DNA from: Halopseudomonas xinjiangensis
GTDB taxonomy: Bacteria; Pseudomonadota; Gammaproteobacteria; Pseudomonadales; Pseudomonadaceae
Direction: 5' to 3'
Length of the DNA: 64,000 nucleotides
Assembly: GCF_900104945.1 (NCBI RefSeq)
Contig: NZ_LT629736.1
Coordinates: 1,364,001 to 1,428,000 of the forward strand
The notes beneath the pieces were generated by a model. That model was not told where the DNA came from and searched no databases. It saw only the letters and a list, made by a program, of their open reading frames with translations. Shown piece after piece: positions 34,888 through 43,491 of the stretch. Numbering within the stretch: the stretch's first letter is position 1; each line of letters opens with the position of its first letter. The position numbers and the translations under genes are program-made.

Positions 34888-36375
34888 CTATCGCTCTTCC
34901 ATTAGCGGACGATCGGCTCCGAAATATTCCGGTGTTCCGGTTAATACTCCGCGGAAGTCGCTCAACGGCTCACCTACACGCACGCCCTGGGAATCGATCC
35001 GAAGCTCACGGATAGCGTCTTCGTGTGCGCCGGCGCGATGCTTCAGGATGGAGATCGCCTTACGCAGACGCCCCTGCGCTTCGAAAAAGCGAATCAAAAT
35101 CACCGAATCGGCAACATAGGAGATGTCCAGATTGGTCGCCATGGAGCCCAGCAGTCCATGCTGCGGATTGATCAGGAAGGTCACCACACCATGCTGACTG
35201 AGGTAGGAAAGCAGCTCATGCATCTGCAGGATAAGCTGCTGCTCCTGGGGCATGGCCGCCAGGTAGCCGTTCAGGCTGTCGACCACGATCATCGTGCAGC
35301 CCCGATCTTCGACCTCGGAGCGAACACGCCAGGCGAACTCGCCGGGAGAAATCTCGGCCGGGTCAATTTGCTGAATCACCAGCAAGCCGTTCTCGAGGAA
35401 GCCCGTGAAGTTCAGGCCCATGCTGTCCGCACGGGAGATCAGCGTGGTTACACGCTCGTCGAATTCATAGATGGTGCATCGCTCTCCGCGGCGACACGCG
35501 GCGGCCACGTAAACCAGCGCCAGCGTGGTTTTCCCGGCGCCCGCCGGGCCCGAAACAAGCGTACTGGTGCCCCGCATAGGCCCGCCGAACAGGAGATTGT
35601 CGAGCTCAGGGATGCCGCTCTTCACCGCTTCACCGGTGAATTCGACATGGCGCCCGGCAGCGATCAGTCGTGGATAGACCTCCAGCCCGCCCTTGCGAAT
35701 GGTGAAGTCATGGAAGCCCGCGGTGAAGTCGACACCGCGGAGTTTCTGGATCTGCAAACGCCTTCGCGCGGGGCCGAAATCAAGCGTCAGCCGCTCGAGG
35801 GTAACCACCCCGTGACACAGACTGTGCAGATGATTGTCTTGCTCACCGCCTGCACCGGTCAGGTCATCCACCAGCAGGACAGTGATGTCGCGGCCGGCAA
35901 AATATTGCTTGAGCGCAAGTACCTGACGTCTATACCGCAGGGGATCCTGAGCGAGAAGGCGCATTTCCGAAAGACTGTCGAATACCAGTCTCTTCGGCTG
36001 CAACGCATCCACCCGCTCCTGGATGAGCCTGATGGTGTTCCCCAGCTCGGCTTCCCAGGGGTGCAGAATGGATTGCTCGTAACTCTCGCCCAGCACTTCA
36101 GCGGTGGAAGCGAATTCGAACAGATTAATGCCGTCCAGTGACCAGCCGTGCGAATGGGCGACGCTTTCCAACTCTTCCGCGGTTTCCGAAAGCGTGATGT
36201 AGAGCACCGGCTCGCCAGCCGCTACCCCGGTCAATAGGAATTGCAGACCCAGCGTCGTTTTCCCCGAGCCCGGCGTTCCTTCGAGCAGGTAAAGCCGGTT
36301 GCTGGGAAGCCCACCTTTCAGGACCGTGTCAAAACCGGGATTGCCCGTCGAGACGATTGGACGTGATCGAACCAT
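34888..36375 (-). CDS. KaiC-like double-domain RecA-type ATPase
   Basis: A 495-residue protein with two KaiC domains: Walker A boxes GTPGSGKTT (residues 33-41) and GPAGAGKTT (near 275), Walker B-like LVFDSLSEM and IVVDSLNGY. The second domain keeps the KaiC C-terminal layout NLDISYVADSVILIRFFEA then AISILKHRAGAHED. At the cyanobacterial autophosphorylation pair Ser431-Thr432 this protein appears to have Ser-Tyr, and the position of Thr426 is Thr. No KaiA or KaiB gene is nearby. Such KaiC homologues occur with histidine kinases in many non-cyanobacteria and have been linked to stress rather than a clock. GAGGTAGGAA precedes the start at 36375. Confidence 0.88.
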   Translation of the reverse strand: MVRSRPIVSTGNPGFDTVLKGGLPSNRLYLLEGTPGSGKTTLGLQFLLTGVAAGEPVLYITLSETAEELESVAHSHGWSLDGINLFEFASTAEVLGESYEQSILHPWEAELGNTIRLIQERVDALQPKRLVFDSLSEMRLLAQDPLRYRRQVLALKQYFAGRDITVLLVDDLTGAGGEQDNHLHSLCHGVVTLERLTLDFGPARRRLQIQKLRGVDFTAGFHDFTIRKGGLEVYPRLIAAGRHVEFTGEAVKSGIPELDNLLFGGPMRGTSTLVSGPAGAGKTTLALVYVAAACRRGERCTIYEFDERVTTLISRADSMGLNFTGFLENGLLVIQQIDPAEISPGEFAWRVRSEVEDRGCTMIVVDSLNGYLAAMPQEQQLILQMHELLSYLSQHGVVTFLINPQHGLLGSMATNLDISYVADSVILIRFFEAQGRLRKAISILKHRAGAHEDAIRELRIDSQGVRVGEPLSDFRGVLTGTPEYFGADRPLMEER

Positions 36376-37061
36376 TTCCTACCTCATGCATGGGACAGGG
36401 CTCCACCACGGTGGCGCTCCCTTTCCGAGCAGTATGAAGCTGACTATCCCGGCTCGCCAAGAGTATTTTCTCGGCAGAACTGGCTCCGGTAGGACCGTCG
36501 GGCTCGATCCATCCGCCTCTCGAACGCCTACCTTGACTCAATCAGTTGCGTGCTCGATTTGCCTCCAATGCACGGGCTGCGGTGAGTCGGCAGCCGAGCA
36601 GGACTCGAACGAACCACAGCGGGGAGGCGGGACGCCGCAGCCAGCCCTGAGTTACTTGCGCGAGAACGACACCGATTCTTTCCTTGGCTTCCGCTTGGGC
36701 AGGGCCCAGGGATCTGGAGCTATCAACGCTGTTCGGGCCAGAACTGAAAAAACCCCGCCTAAGCGAGGTTTTTTCAGTTATTTCTGCTCGTCCCTGATGC
36801 CTGGCTCCCTGCCATCGATCTCCTGTCCTTGAGATCATCCCTGCCACGTCGTCCCTGCTCGTCCATGACAGGCTCGCTTCCCGGCGCCAGCCCGATTCCA
36901 TCTGGAGGCTTCCTGCCTCGCTTCAACACGATCGATACTATGCGGAAGCGGAATAGGGTGAAATAGTCATTTGCCACCACAACGTGTACGAGAAAGCTTA
37001 CATGCTGGCATCCCCGGGCGCCGAGTGCGGGCACCGAAGCGATCTCCAGTTGGAGAGAACG
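36376..37061. other. 686-base intergenic region with terminator and no convincing gene
   Basis: This holds the promoter side of the KaiC-like operon and the 3' side of the kinase at 37062. Minus-strand frames exist at 36774-37034 (86 codons, its stop inside the terminator stem) and 36542-36901 (119 codons, running through the terminator), but neither has membrane, motif or compositional support; a short peptide in 36777-36880 cannot be excluded. The only firm element is the terminator at 36742-36779. Confidence 0.5.
36742..36779. terminator. Bidirectional Rho-independent terminator
   Basis: An inverted repeat AACTGAAAAAACC ... GGTTTTTTCAGTT with an inner CGC/GCG stem and CTAA loop. The A6 and T6 runs allow use on either strand; in context it would end leftward transcripts coming from the kinase at 37062 before the KaiC-like operon. 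Confidence 0.9.
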
Positions 37062-38195
37062 CTAGCTGGCACCTGCGCACGGAAGCCGGACGACGAATAT
37101 CGTGCCCTCCTCTGCGGTTGAGGTGACGTCGATCGAACCGCTGTGGGCAGTGACGATTTCAGAGGCGATGTACAAGCCTAGCCCCAGGCCTGCAATCGGT
37201 CCGGTGTCTTCCTGCGCATGCTGAGAATAACGACCCATTGGATTGAAAATGAAGGGCAACGCGTCCGCCGGGATTGGCGCTCCTCCGTTACGGACCGAAA
37301 AGACGACCTCCTCGGCTTCGGCGCCGAGCGTCACGGTAATTTCTGATCGTCTGTCCCCATGCTGTACCGCGTTGCTAATCAGGTTGGAAAAGACTTGTTC
37401 CAGCCGAGCGCTGTCGAACCAACCTGTCGCAGTTGGAGCGGTCTGCAGCTGAATATCGGCCTTGACGTGGAACGCCTTGACCTCCTCGACAATGCTCTCG
37501 CAGACGGGAACCAGGTCGATTTCCTCGCGCCTGACCGGAATGCCTGAAGGAAGCTGCGACCGTGTGAAGTCGAGCAAGTCGCCTACGATCCGGCTCAATC
37601 GTCTGACGCTGCTCTGAATCATCGAACAGATCTTCCGGGGCTTCTCGCCAAGCTGGTCCGTGCGAGCCAGCGCTTCGGCACCTAGCGATATGGCACCGAG
37701 GGGCCCCCGCAGATCGTGCCCGAGAACGCCGAGGAACACATTCCGCGATGCTTCGAGCGCACGTGAGTATCCGCCGATGGACTCTGCCAGAGCCTGGTCG
37801 ATCGCCTCATTGAACCTAATGACATCGTCTATCTCGAGTTCGACCCCGCCTTTGACCCCCTCCATCCAGAGTCTGAGAACGCTGGCTCGGAGCGCTCGGT
37901 ACTCGGAGACCATCTGATCGAGTGAAAACCCGGCCAGCAAGCGCGTCACCGCATGGGTTTCGGCTGCGGTCTGTGAATCTGACGGTTCTGCATGTCCCTG
38001 CGCTTTCTCGGTTCGTTCATGTGGCGACTGCCAGGTGCGCAAATCCGCTGCAACAGTGCGGAGAATGTCACCAGCATGGTCGCGCAGAGCGTCGGCATCC
38101 AGCTCTTTCCCGGGCGCATCAATCGTTCTGGCGAACCTTTCCCACTCCCGCAAAATGGGTTCGAGGTTCTGGTCAATGAATGCAGCGAGACGCAT
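37062..38195 (-). CDS. Soluble sensor histidine kinase with RsbRD-like N-terminus
   Basis: A 377-residue cytoplasmic kinase. The N-terminal helical domain (residues about 1-150, FIDQNLEPILREWERFARTI, LLAGFSLDQMVSEYRALR) resembles sensor domains of the RsbT-coactivator N-terminal type. The phospho-histidine is in FLGVLGHDLRGPLGAISLGA near residue 160, followed by the ATPase with NLISNAVQHG and GLGLGLYIASEIV. No membrane helices and no adjacent response regulator, so it is an orphan kinase. I start at the ATG at 38195, with AGGA nine bases upstream, not at 38234. Confidence 0.85.
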   Translation of the reverse strand: MRLAAFIDQNLEPILREWERFARTIDAPGKELDADALRDHAGDILRTVAADLRTWQSPHERTEKAQGHAEPSDSQTAAETHAVTRLLAGFSLDQMVSEYRALRASVLRLWMEGVKGGVELEIDDVIRFNEAIDQALAESIGGYSRALEASRNVFLGVLGHDLRGPLGAISLGAEALARTDQLGEKPRKICSMIQSSVRRLSRIVGDLLDFTRSQLPSGIPVRREEIDLVPVCESIVEEVKAFHVKADIQLQTAPTATGWFDSARLEQVFSNLISNAVQHGDRRSEITVTLGAEAEEVVFSVRNGGAPIPADALPFIFNPMGRYSQHAQEDTGPIAGLGLGLYIASEIVTAHSGSIDVTSTAEEGTIFVVRLPCAGAS

Positions 38196-38427
38196 GGGTA
38201 AATCCTGGCGGAGATGTATAGGTGTATAAGACAAACGCCATAGCCTACACGAGTCTTCATTGTGCGCTTAGAGAGTAGCTTTGAAATCTTGTCAGGCGAG
38301 TCCGCGAACGCAGATGGCGTAGTGGTGAGCGGACTGGAAATGTCGCAGAACGCCGCCTGAATGGACTATCGTCAGCAGAGTATCGCTACTTCTGACAGGC
38401 ACTTCCGGCGAGCCTCCTTTTCGAGGG

Positions 38428-39576
38428 TCAGGCCTTGCCGAGCAGCGACCGCGCAATGACCTCCTTCATCACTTCCGACGTACCGCCGTAGATGCGCTGT
38501 ACGCGTGCATCCACGAAGGCGCGCGAGATGGGATACTCGCTGGAATATCCATAGCCGCCAAATAACTGAAGACACCCATCGCTAACCCGGCACTGCATTT
38601 CAGTCGCGCTGTACTTGGCCATCGAGGCGGTGGCTGCATCCAGCTCGCCGCGTTGGTACTGTTCGATGCATTGATCTACGAATGCCGCATTGATACGACA
38701 TTCAGTCTCCATACGTGCGAGCTCGAAGCGGGTGTTCTGCAGTTGCGAAAGCTTCTGCCCGAACAGCTCACGCTCCTGAACATAGGCAATGGTCATATCC
38801 AGCGCGCCCCGTGCGGCGGCAACGCCAAGCGCGCCGATCATGAGTCGCTCGCGCGGCAGCTCTTGCATTAGATACACGAAGCCCCGTCCTTCCTCACCCA
38901 GCAACGCTGACGCAGGTACACGCAGATTCGAGAAAAACAGTTCCGACGTGTCGCCGCTATGCTGCCCGATCTTGGCGAGATTGCGGCCTCGGCTGAAGCC
39001 CGGCAGCGATGCGTCGACCAGAAACAGGCTGATGCCCTTCGCCCCGGCTGCCGGGTCGGTTTTCGCGGCGACGACGACCAGATCGGCGTGCTGACCATTG
39101 GTGATGAAGGTTTTTGAGCCATTCAGAACGTAGTCGTTGCCATCCTTGGTGGCACTGGTCCGCATCGCCTGCAGATCACTACCTGTCCCGGGTTCAGTCA
39201 TGGCGATGGCGCCTACGGTTGCGCCAGATGCCATACCCGGCAGCCACCGCTGCTTTTGTTCTTCCGTGCCTAGATGGTTTAGGTAAGGCGCGACGATGTC
39301 CGAATGCACCATGACATTGGTCGCCAGGGCCCCGAATCCCATGCGCGCCAGTTCCTCCACCACCACGACCGAAAAACGAAACGGCGCAGCACAGCCGCCG
39401 CAACCCTCCTGCAGGTCTACACACAGCAGGCCGGCATCGCCCAGTGTGTTCCAAAGCGTGCGCGGTACGATGGACGCTTTTTCCCAGGCTTCATAATGCG
39501 GCGCAACCTCGTCATGCAGCAGTTTGATCACCGAATCACGGAACAGATCCACTTCCTGCTTGCTCACCGATTGCAT
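38428..39576 (-). CDS. Acyl-CoA dehydrogenase
   Basis: A 382-residue FAD enzyme that introduces the alpha-beta double bond in acyl-CoA esters. Signatures: AMTEPGTGSDLQAMRTSA (FAD/substrate binding), NGSKTFITNGQHADLVVV, LPRERLMIGALGVAAARGAL and the C-terminal QLFGGYGYSSEYPISRAFVDARVQRIYGGTSEVMKEVIAR, where the catalytic base is usually the glutamate in GGTSE. Substrate length cannot be told. AGGAG lies 10 bases before the ATG. Same strand as the thiolase upstream, with a 221-base gap between them. Confidence 0.93.
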   Translation of the reverse strand: MQSVSKQEVDLFRDSVIKLLHDEVAPHYEAWEKASIVPRTLWNTLGDAGLLCVDLQEGCGGCAAPFRFSVVVVEELARMGFGALATNVMVHSDIVAPYLNHLGTEEQKQRWLPGMASGATVGAIAMTEPGTGSDLQAMRTSATKDGNDYVLNGSKTFITNGQHADLVVVAAKTDPAAGAKGISLFLVDASLPGFSRGRNLAKIGQHSGDTSELFFSNLRVPASALLGEEGRGFVYLMQELPRERLMIGALGVAAARGALDMTIAYVQERELFGQKLSQLQNTRFELARMETECRINAAFVDQCIEQYQRGELDAATASMAKYSATEMQCRVSDGCLQLFGGYGYSSEYPISRAFVDARVQRIYGGTSEVMKEVIARSLLGKA

Positions 39577-39797
39577 CAAGGTGTTCTCCTGTAAAAGCCT
39601 ACCGTTAGCGAGGGGGCCATGCGCAGGGTGCAGTCCAGACGGATAACTTCACCTTTGAGGATCGAGGTTCGCACCATCTGGTCGAGCATCACGCGGCACG
39701 CTTCCGTTTGCAGCACCCTCCCCGGCCCGGACGCTCCCAAGTTACTACCGCTGCGATATCCCGGACGTCGATTGTTCCTCGATTTCAAAGGCAATCT

Positions 39798-40985
39798 TTA
39801 ACCGAGCCTTTCGATCATCAGAGCAATTCCCTGGCCACCGCCGATACACATGGTGATCAGACCGTAGCGACCCTCGACTCGGTCCAGCTCGGCCATCGCC
39901 TTGATGATCAAAATCGAACCCGTCGCGCCGACGGGGTGCCCCAGGGCGATCGCGCCGCCGTTGGGATTGACCTTTTCCGCAGGCAACCGCAACGACCTGC
40001 TGACAGCCAGCGCCTGGGCGGCAAAGGCTTCGTTGGACTCGATCACATCGAGATCACCTATCGCCAATCCGGTTTTCGTCAGCAGTTTTTCGACTGCCGG
40101 AATCGGGCCCAGGCCCATGACATCGGGGTTCACACCGCAGAATGCATAACCGACCAAACGAGCCCGGGGCTTCAAGCCCCGATTGCGCGCTTCTGCGGCA
40201 CTGGTAAGTACCAGTGCCGCGGCACCGTCATTGATGCCCGATGCGTTACCGGGAGTGACTACCCCGTCCTGCTTGAAGGCCGGCTTGAGCTTGGCCAGGC
40301 TGTCGATAGTCGTATCGGGACGGACATGCTCATCGGTATGGAACATGCACTCGTTGCGGCCCTGCTTGACCGGAACCGGCACGATCTGCCTTTTGAAATG
40401 GCCATTGGCGATGGCGCGTCCAGCGCGAACCTGACTCTCGGCGGCAAACGCGTCCAGGTCGGCGCGGGTCAGGCCGTACTGTGCGGCGATTCGTTCCGCG
40501 GTCAGGCCCATATGACCGCTGCCGAACGGATCGCTCAAAATGCCCACGGTCATGTCTACTACCTTGCCATCGCCCATGCGCAGTCCTTTCCGCGCATTCG
40601 GCAGCATGTAGGCACCCTGGCTCATGCATTCCGTCCCGCCAGCCAGGGCAATACGGCTGTCGCCCATGACGATCATCTGAGCGGCGCTGATGACCGACTG
40701 AACCGCCGAACCACACAGACGATTGACATTAAGCGCTGCCGAACCGGTCGGCATGCCCACATTGAGCGCGATGTGGCGCGCGACGTAAGCGTCCTCGGGA
40801 CCTGTTGGGATGATATGCCCGAACACCGCGTGATCGATATCTTCCGCCGCCACACCGGCGCGTTCAATCGCCGCATTGGCCGCAAATGTCCCCAGCTCAG
40901 CCGGACTGAAGGCGCTGAGACTGCCGCCAAAGCTGCCGATGGCGGTACGGGCCCCATCAAGTATCACAACGTCGGTCAGGTTCAT
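39798..40985 (-). CDS. Acetyl-CoA C-acyltransferase (thiolase)
   Basis: A 395-residue thiolase with the nucleophilic cysteine in VNRLCGSAVQSV, GNASGINDGAAALVL, the histidine in NGGAIALGHPVGATGS and the second cysteine in CIGGGQGIALMI. It condenses or cleaves beta-ketoacyl-CoA. The ATG at 40985 gives the normal N-terminus MNLTDVVILDGARTAIGSFGG; an upstream ATG at 41012 would start within the acyl-CoA dehydrogenase relic. Probably in a catabolic unit with the downstream acyl-CoA dehydrogenase. Confidence 0.93.
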   Translation of the reverse strand: MNLTDVVILDGARTAIGSFGGSLSAFSPAELGTFAANAAIERAGVAAEDIDHAVFGHIIPTGPEDAYVARHIALNVGMPTGSAALNVNRLCGSAVQSVISAAQMIVMGDSRIALAGGTECMSQGAYMLPNARKGLRMGDGKVVDMTVGILSDPFGSGHMGLTAERIAAQYGLTRADLDAFAAESQVRAGRAIANGHFKRQIVPVPVKQGRNECMFHTDEHVRPDTTIDSLAKLKPAFKQDGVVTPGNASGINDGAAALVLTSAAEARNRGLKPRARLVGYAFCGVNPDVMGLGPIPAVEKLLTKTGLAIGDLDVIESNEAFAAQALAVSRSLRLPAEKVNPNGGAIALGHPVGATGSILIIKAMAELDRVEGRYGLITMCIGGGQGIALMIERLG

Positions 40986-41007
40986 GTGTACGTCCAATTT
41001 TTCAAGC

Positions 41008-41165
41008 ATCAAGGAGCGCCAGAGCTCCTTCCGTCAACCCTGCCGCCTGGGCGCCTACACGCAGCCGTTCACGTGGCAGCTCCTGCCCTGCATCAGGTAC
41101 GCAAAGCCATGCCCTTCTTCACCCAGCAAAGTCAGCCGGCACTTCGAATACTCATTAAAGCGCCT
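41008..41165 (-). pseudogene. Acyl-CoA dehydrogenase relic
   Basis: Read leftward, 41123-41090 gives LLGEEGHGFAYLMQ and, after a shift caused by about five extra bases, 41085-41010 gives ELPRERLRVGAQAAGLTEGA and a stop. These match the LLGEEGRGFVYLMQELPRERL region of the intact gene at 38428, but the remnant is a distinct sequence (RVGAQAAG against MIGALGVA), so it is debris of another acyl-CoA dehydrogenase rather than a recent copy. A second shift lies near 41135. Neither the start nor the C-terminal half remains. Confidence 0.75.
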
Positions 41166-41335
41166 GTTTCGGCTCAAGGGTATGGCCTAGTACGCCGAAA
41201 CAACTGGCTTCTCCGGCAAAAGACAGCGACGGCCACCTACTCTCGATTTCACTTTTCAGGCTCCACGGTTCCCTTCCCACCTTGATCTAGACTCTCCCTC
41301 AACGGCAAGCAACCATTCAACTATCCGGAGGCAGC

Positions 41336-42343
41336 ATGAAAGTAATGACCGTAGGTTCGCCACGAGCTATGGAAAGTCTCACCCTGGCAGAGCGCCCCGA
41401 CCCGGGCCAACCCGGCGCTGGCGAGATTCGTGTGGCGTTACATGGCAGCTCGCTCAATTTCCATGATCTGGCGGTGGTTAACGGTTATATCCCGAGTGAG
41501 GATGGACGCATTCCTTTGGCGGACGGTGCGGGGATCGTCGAGAGCGTTGGCGCTGGAGTTACCGAGTTCGCTGTTGGAGATATGGTCGTTTCCTGCTTCT
41601 TTCCTGACTGGCAGGACGGGGAGCCGGTGGCTGGCGGATTCAGACGTGTGCCCGGCGATGGCATCGACGGTTTCGCTCAGGAAGTGGTGGTGCAGCCGGC
41701 CACGGCCTTCACCCACGCCCCGCAGGGCTATGACGCGGTTGAAGCAGCGTGCATTACCACAGCAGGCCTGACGGCATGGCGCGCGCTGGTGGTCGATGGT
41801 CAGCTCAAGGCCGGGGATGTCGTGCTGTTGCTCGGTACCGGTGGCGTATCCATCTGGGCACTGCAAATAGCCAAGCTTATGGGGGCGACGGTGGCGATTA
41901 CCTCGTCTTCAGAGGAAAAGCTCAAGCGTGCGAAGGATCTGGGCGCGGATTTCACCGTCAACTATCGCGAGGAGAAAGACTGGGGCAAAGTCGTACACAA
42001 CTGGACCGGTGGACGCGGTGTGGATCATGTGATCGAGGTGGGTGGGCCGGGCACGCTTGCTCAGTCGATCAAGGCGGTACGCTTTGGCGGGCATATTTCT
42101 CTGATTGGTGTTCTGACCGGCGCGACGGGCGAGGTGCCGACGGCTGCACTGATGAGCAAGCAGGTGCGCTTGCAGGGCATCACAGTGGGCAACCGGCGCC
42201 AGCAACAAGACTTTATCCGTGCGCTGAACAGCAGTGGCATCCGGCCCGTGATCGATAGCCGTTTTCCGCTCGAGAAGCTTGCCGATGCGTTCAACCACGA
42301 AAGCAGTGGCGGCCACTTCGGCAAGATCGGCGTGGAATGGTAA
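41336..42343 (+). CDS. Zinc-independent MDR alcohol dehydrogenase / quinone reductase
   Basis: A 335-residue medium-chain reductase. The N-terminal GroES-like domain (LHGSSLNFHDLAVVNGYIPSEDG, LADGAGIVESVG) lacks the catalytic-zinc cysteine and histidine pattern; the Rossmann motif is VVLLLGTGGVSIWALQIAKLMGA. It likely reduces quinones or enones with NADPH. GGAGG stands seven bases before the start. It is transcribed away from the thiolase genes and ends 50 bases before the terminator at 42391-42415. Confidence 0.88.
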   Translation: MKVMTVGSPRAMESLTLAERPDPGQPGAGEIRVALHGSSLNFHDLAVVNGYIPSEDGRIPLADGAGIVESVGAGVTEFAVGDMVVSCFFPDWQDGEPVAGGFRRVPGDGIDGFAQEVVVQPATAFTHAPQGYDAVEAACITTAGLTAWRALVVDGQLKAGDVVLLLGTGGVSIWALQIAKLMGATVAITSSSEEKLKRAKDLGADFTVNYREEKDWGKVVHNWTGGRGVDHVIEVGGPGTLAQSIKAVRFGGHISLIGVLTGATGEVPTAALMSKQVRLQGITVGNRRQQQDFIRALNSSGIRPVIDSRFPLEKLADAFNHESSGGHFGKIGVEW

Positions 42344-42390
42344 TCACAGAGTCGAACGAGAGTTCTCACGAGTAACCTGCCGACAAACGA

Positions 42391-42415
42391 AAAAGCCCGG
42401 CATAAGCCGGGCTTT
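42391..42415. terminator. Bidirectional Rho-independent terminator (MDR gene / tRNA-Ser)
   Basis: Stem GCCCGGC (42395-42401), loop ATAA, stem GCCGGGC (42406-42412), with A-run and T-run flanks. On the minus strand it follows the tRNA-Ser 3' end by eight bases and is followed by TTTTT; on the plus strand it follows the MDR gene. Confidence 0.92.
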
Positions 42416-42422
42416 CATTGAT

Positions 42423-42512
42423 TGGCGGAGGGACAGGGATTCGAACCCTGGGAAGGCTTTCACCTTCGCCGGTTTTCAAGACCGGTGCATTCAACCGCTC
42501 TGCCATCCCTCC
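42423..42512 (-). tRNA. tRNA-Ser (anticodon TGA)
   Basis: A 90-base tRNA with encoded CCA, the long variable arm of serine tRNAs, acceptor GGAGGGA pairing with TCCCTCC, anticodon TGA in the loop TCTTGAAAA and T-loop GTTCGAATC. It lies beside the tus block, as in other Pseudomonas. Confidence 0.97.
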
Positions 42513-42522
42513 ACGGCGGGCA

Positions 42523-42550
42523 ATACTACCGGAAACTTGAATTCAGTCAA
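42523..42550 (-). promoter_or_regulatory. Sigma-70 promoter of tRNA-Ser
   Basis: On the minus strand: TTGACT (42545-42550), 16-base spacer, TAGTAT (42523-42528), then a GC-rich discriminator and the mature tRNA start ten bases on. The pattern matches the tRNA-Gly promoter in this window. Confidence 0.75.
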
Positions 42551-42672
42551 TGGTCTAAAGCGTTAACTGAATGCTTTGCTCGTGGGCTGGCCGCTTCGGC
42601 TGCGCTGGTTGGGTCTGACGCAATCTGTGACAAAGCATCAGTCTGTAAAACGCCTGTTGGAGCGGCTGTGAC

Positions 42673-42700
42673 TTGATTTGCCACCACCAGCCGGTATGAT
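42673..42700 (+). promoter_or_regulatory. Likely promoter of the Bax-inhibitor-1 family gene
   Basis: TTGATT (42673-42678), a 16-base spacer and TATGAT (42695-42700), about 50 bases before the start codon at 42752. Confidence 0.55.
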
Positions 42701-42751
42701 CAATTGCAGTCTTGAAGGACCATCAATCGTTACCATTTGGAGAGTTTGCAC

Positions 42752-43426
42752 ATGAATACACAACAGCGACCTAGCGCATATCAACATGCTGCGGTCAGCG
42801 AGGCGGAAGTCAGCAAGCTTTTCCGCAACACCTATACCCTGTTGGCAATGACCATGGCGTTCAGCGCGCTGGTGGCCTTTACATCGATGAGCCTCAACCT
42901 GCCGCACCCGGGCCTGATCGTCACCCTGGTTGGCTTTTACGGATTGCTGTTCCTGACTACCAAACTGCGCAACTCCGCGTGGGGTCTGGTCAGCACCTTC
43001 GCCTTCACCGGTTTCCTTGGCTATACGCTCGGTCCGATTCTGAACGCGTACCTGTCCCTGCCTAATGGCGGGCAGTTGGTCACCATGGCGCTGGGCATGA
43101 CGGCGCTGGTGTTCTTTGGTCTCTCGGCATATGCCATTCTCAGCCGCAAGGACTTCAGCTTCCTGTCGGGCTTCATCATGGCGGGTTTCATCGTTCTGCT
43201 GTGTGCTGTCGTGGCCAGCTTCTTCATCCAGATCAGCGGTCTGCAGTTGGCTATTTCCGCCGGATTCGTACTGTTTTCTTCGGCGGTGATTCTGTATCAG
43301 ACCAGCGCGATCATCCACGGTGGCGAAAACAACTACATCATGGCGACCATCACCCTGTTCGTCTCGATCTACAATCTGTTCCTCAGCCTGCTGCAGCTGC
43401 TCGGCATTTTTGGCAGCGACGACTGA
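42752..43426 (+). CDS. Bax inhibitor-1/YccA family inner-membrane protein
   Basis: A 224-residue protein with seven hydrophobic segments and the TMBIM features [18 protein letters not shown] and the terminal acidic-Asn pattern [21 protein letters not shown]. Bacterial homologues include the FtsH modulator YccA and a pH-gated calcium leak channel; the role here is not determined. The ATG at 42752 has GGAG nine bases upstream. It precedes tusDCBE, the same order as in P. aeruginosa, with a terminator in between. Confidence 0.9.
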   Translation: MNTQQRPSAYQHAAVSEAEVSKLFRNTYTLLAMTMAFSALVAFTSMSLNLPHPGLIVTLVGFYGLLFLTTKLRNSAWGLVSTFAFTGFLGYTLGPILNAYLSLPNGGQLVTMALGMTALVFFGLSAYAILSRKDFSFLSGFIMAGFIVLLCAVVASFFIQISGLQLAISAGFVLFSSAVILYQTSAIIHGGENNYIMATITLFVSIYNLFLSLLQLLGIFGSDD

Positions 43427-43449
43427 ACCACAGTTTGGCTATACTTCGG

Positions 43450-43477
43450 GGCCCGCTTATGCGGGCCTTCTTGTTTT
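43450..43477 (+). terminator. Rho-independent terminator after the Bax-inhibitor-1 gene
   Basis: Stem GGCCCGC, loop TTAT, stem GCGGGCC, followed by TTCTTGTTTTC. It ends just before the tusD start at 43492, so tusDCBE either has its own promoter close by or depends on read-through. Confidence 0.8.
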
Positions 43478-43491
43478 CAACGGTCTGACTG

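Noticed and set aside
35023..36141. 372-codon plus-strand frame
   Set aside because: Antisense to the KaiC-like gene; no ribosome site or recognisable motif.
39577..39797. Possible gene between acyl-CoA dehydrogenase and thiolase
   Set aside because: The minus-strand frame of 72 codons here has no start signal or recognised domain and is likely leader or spacer sequence.
39708..41285. 525-codon plus-strand frame
   Set aside because: Antisense shadow of the thiolase and the dehydrogenase relic; His/Arg/Gln-rich product typical of such shadows.
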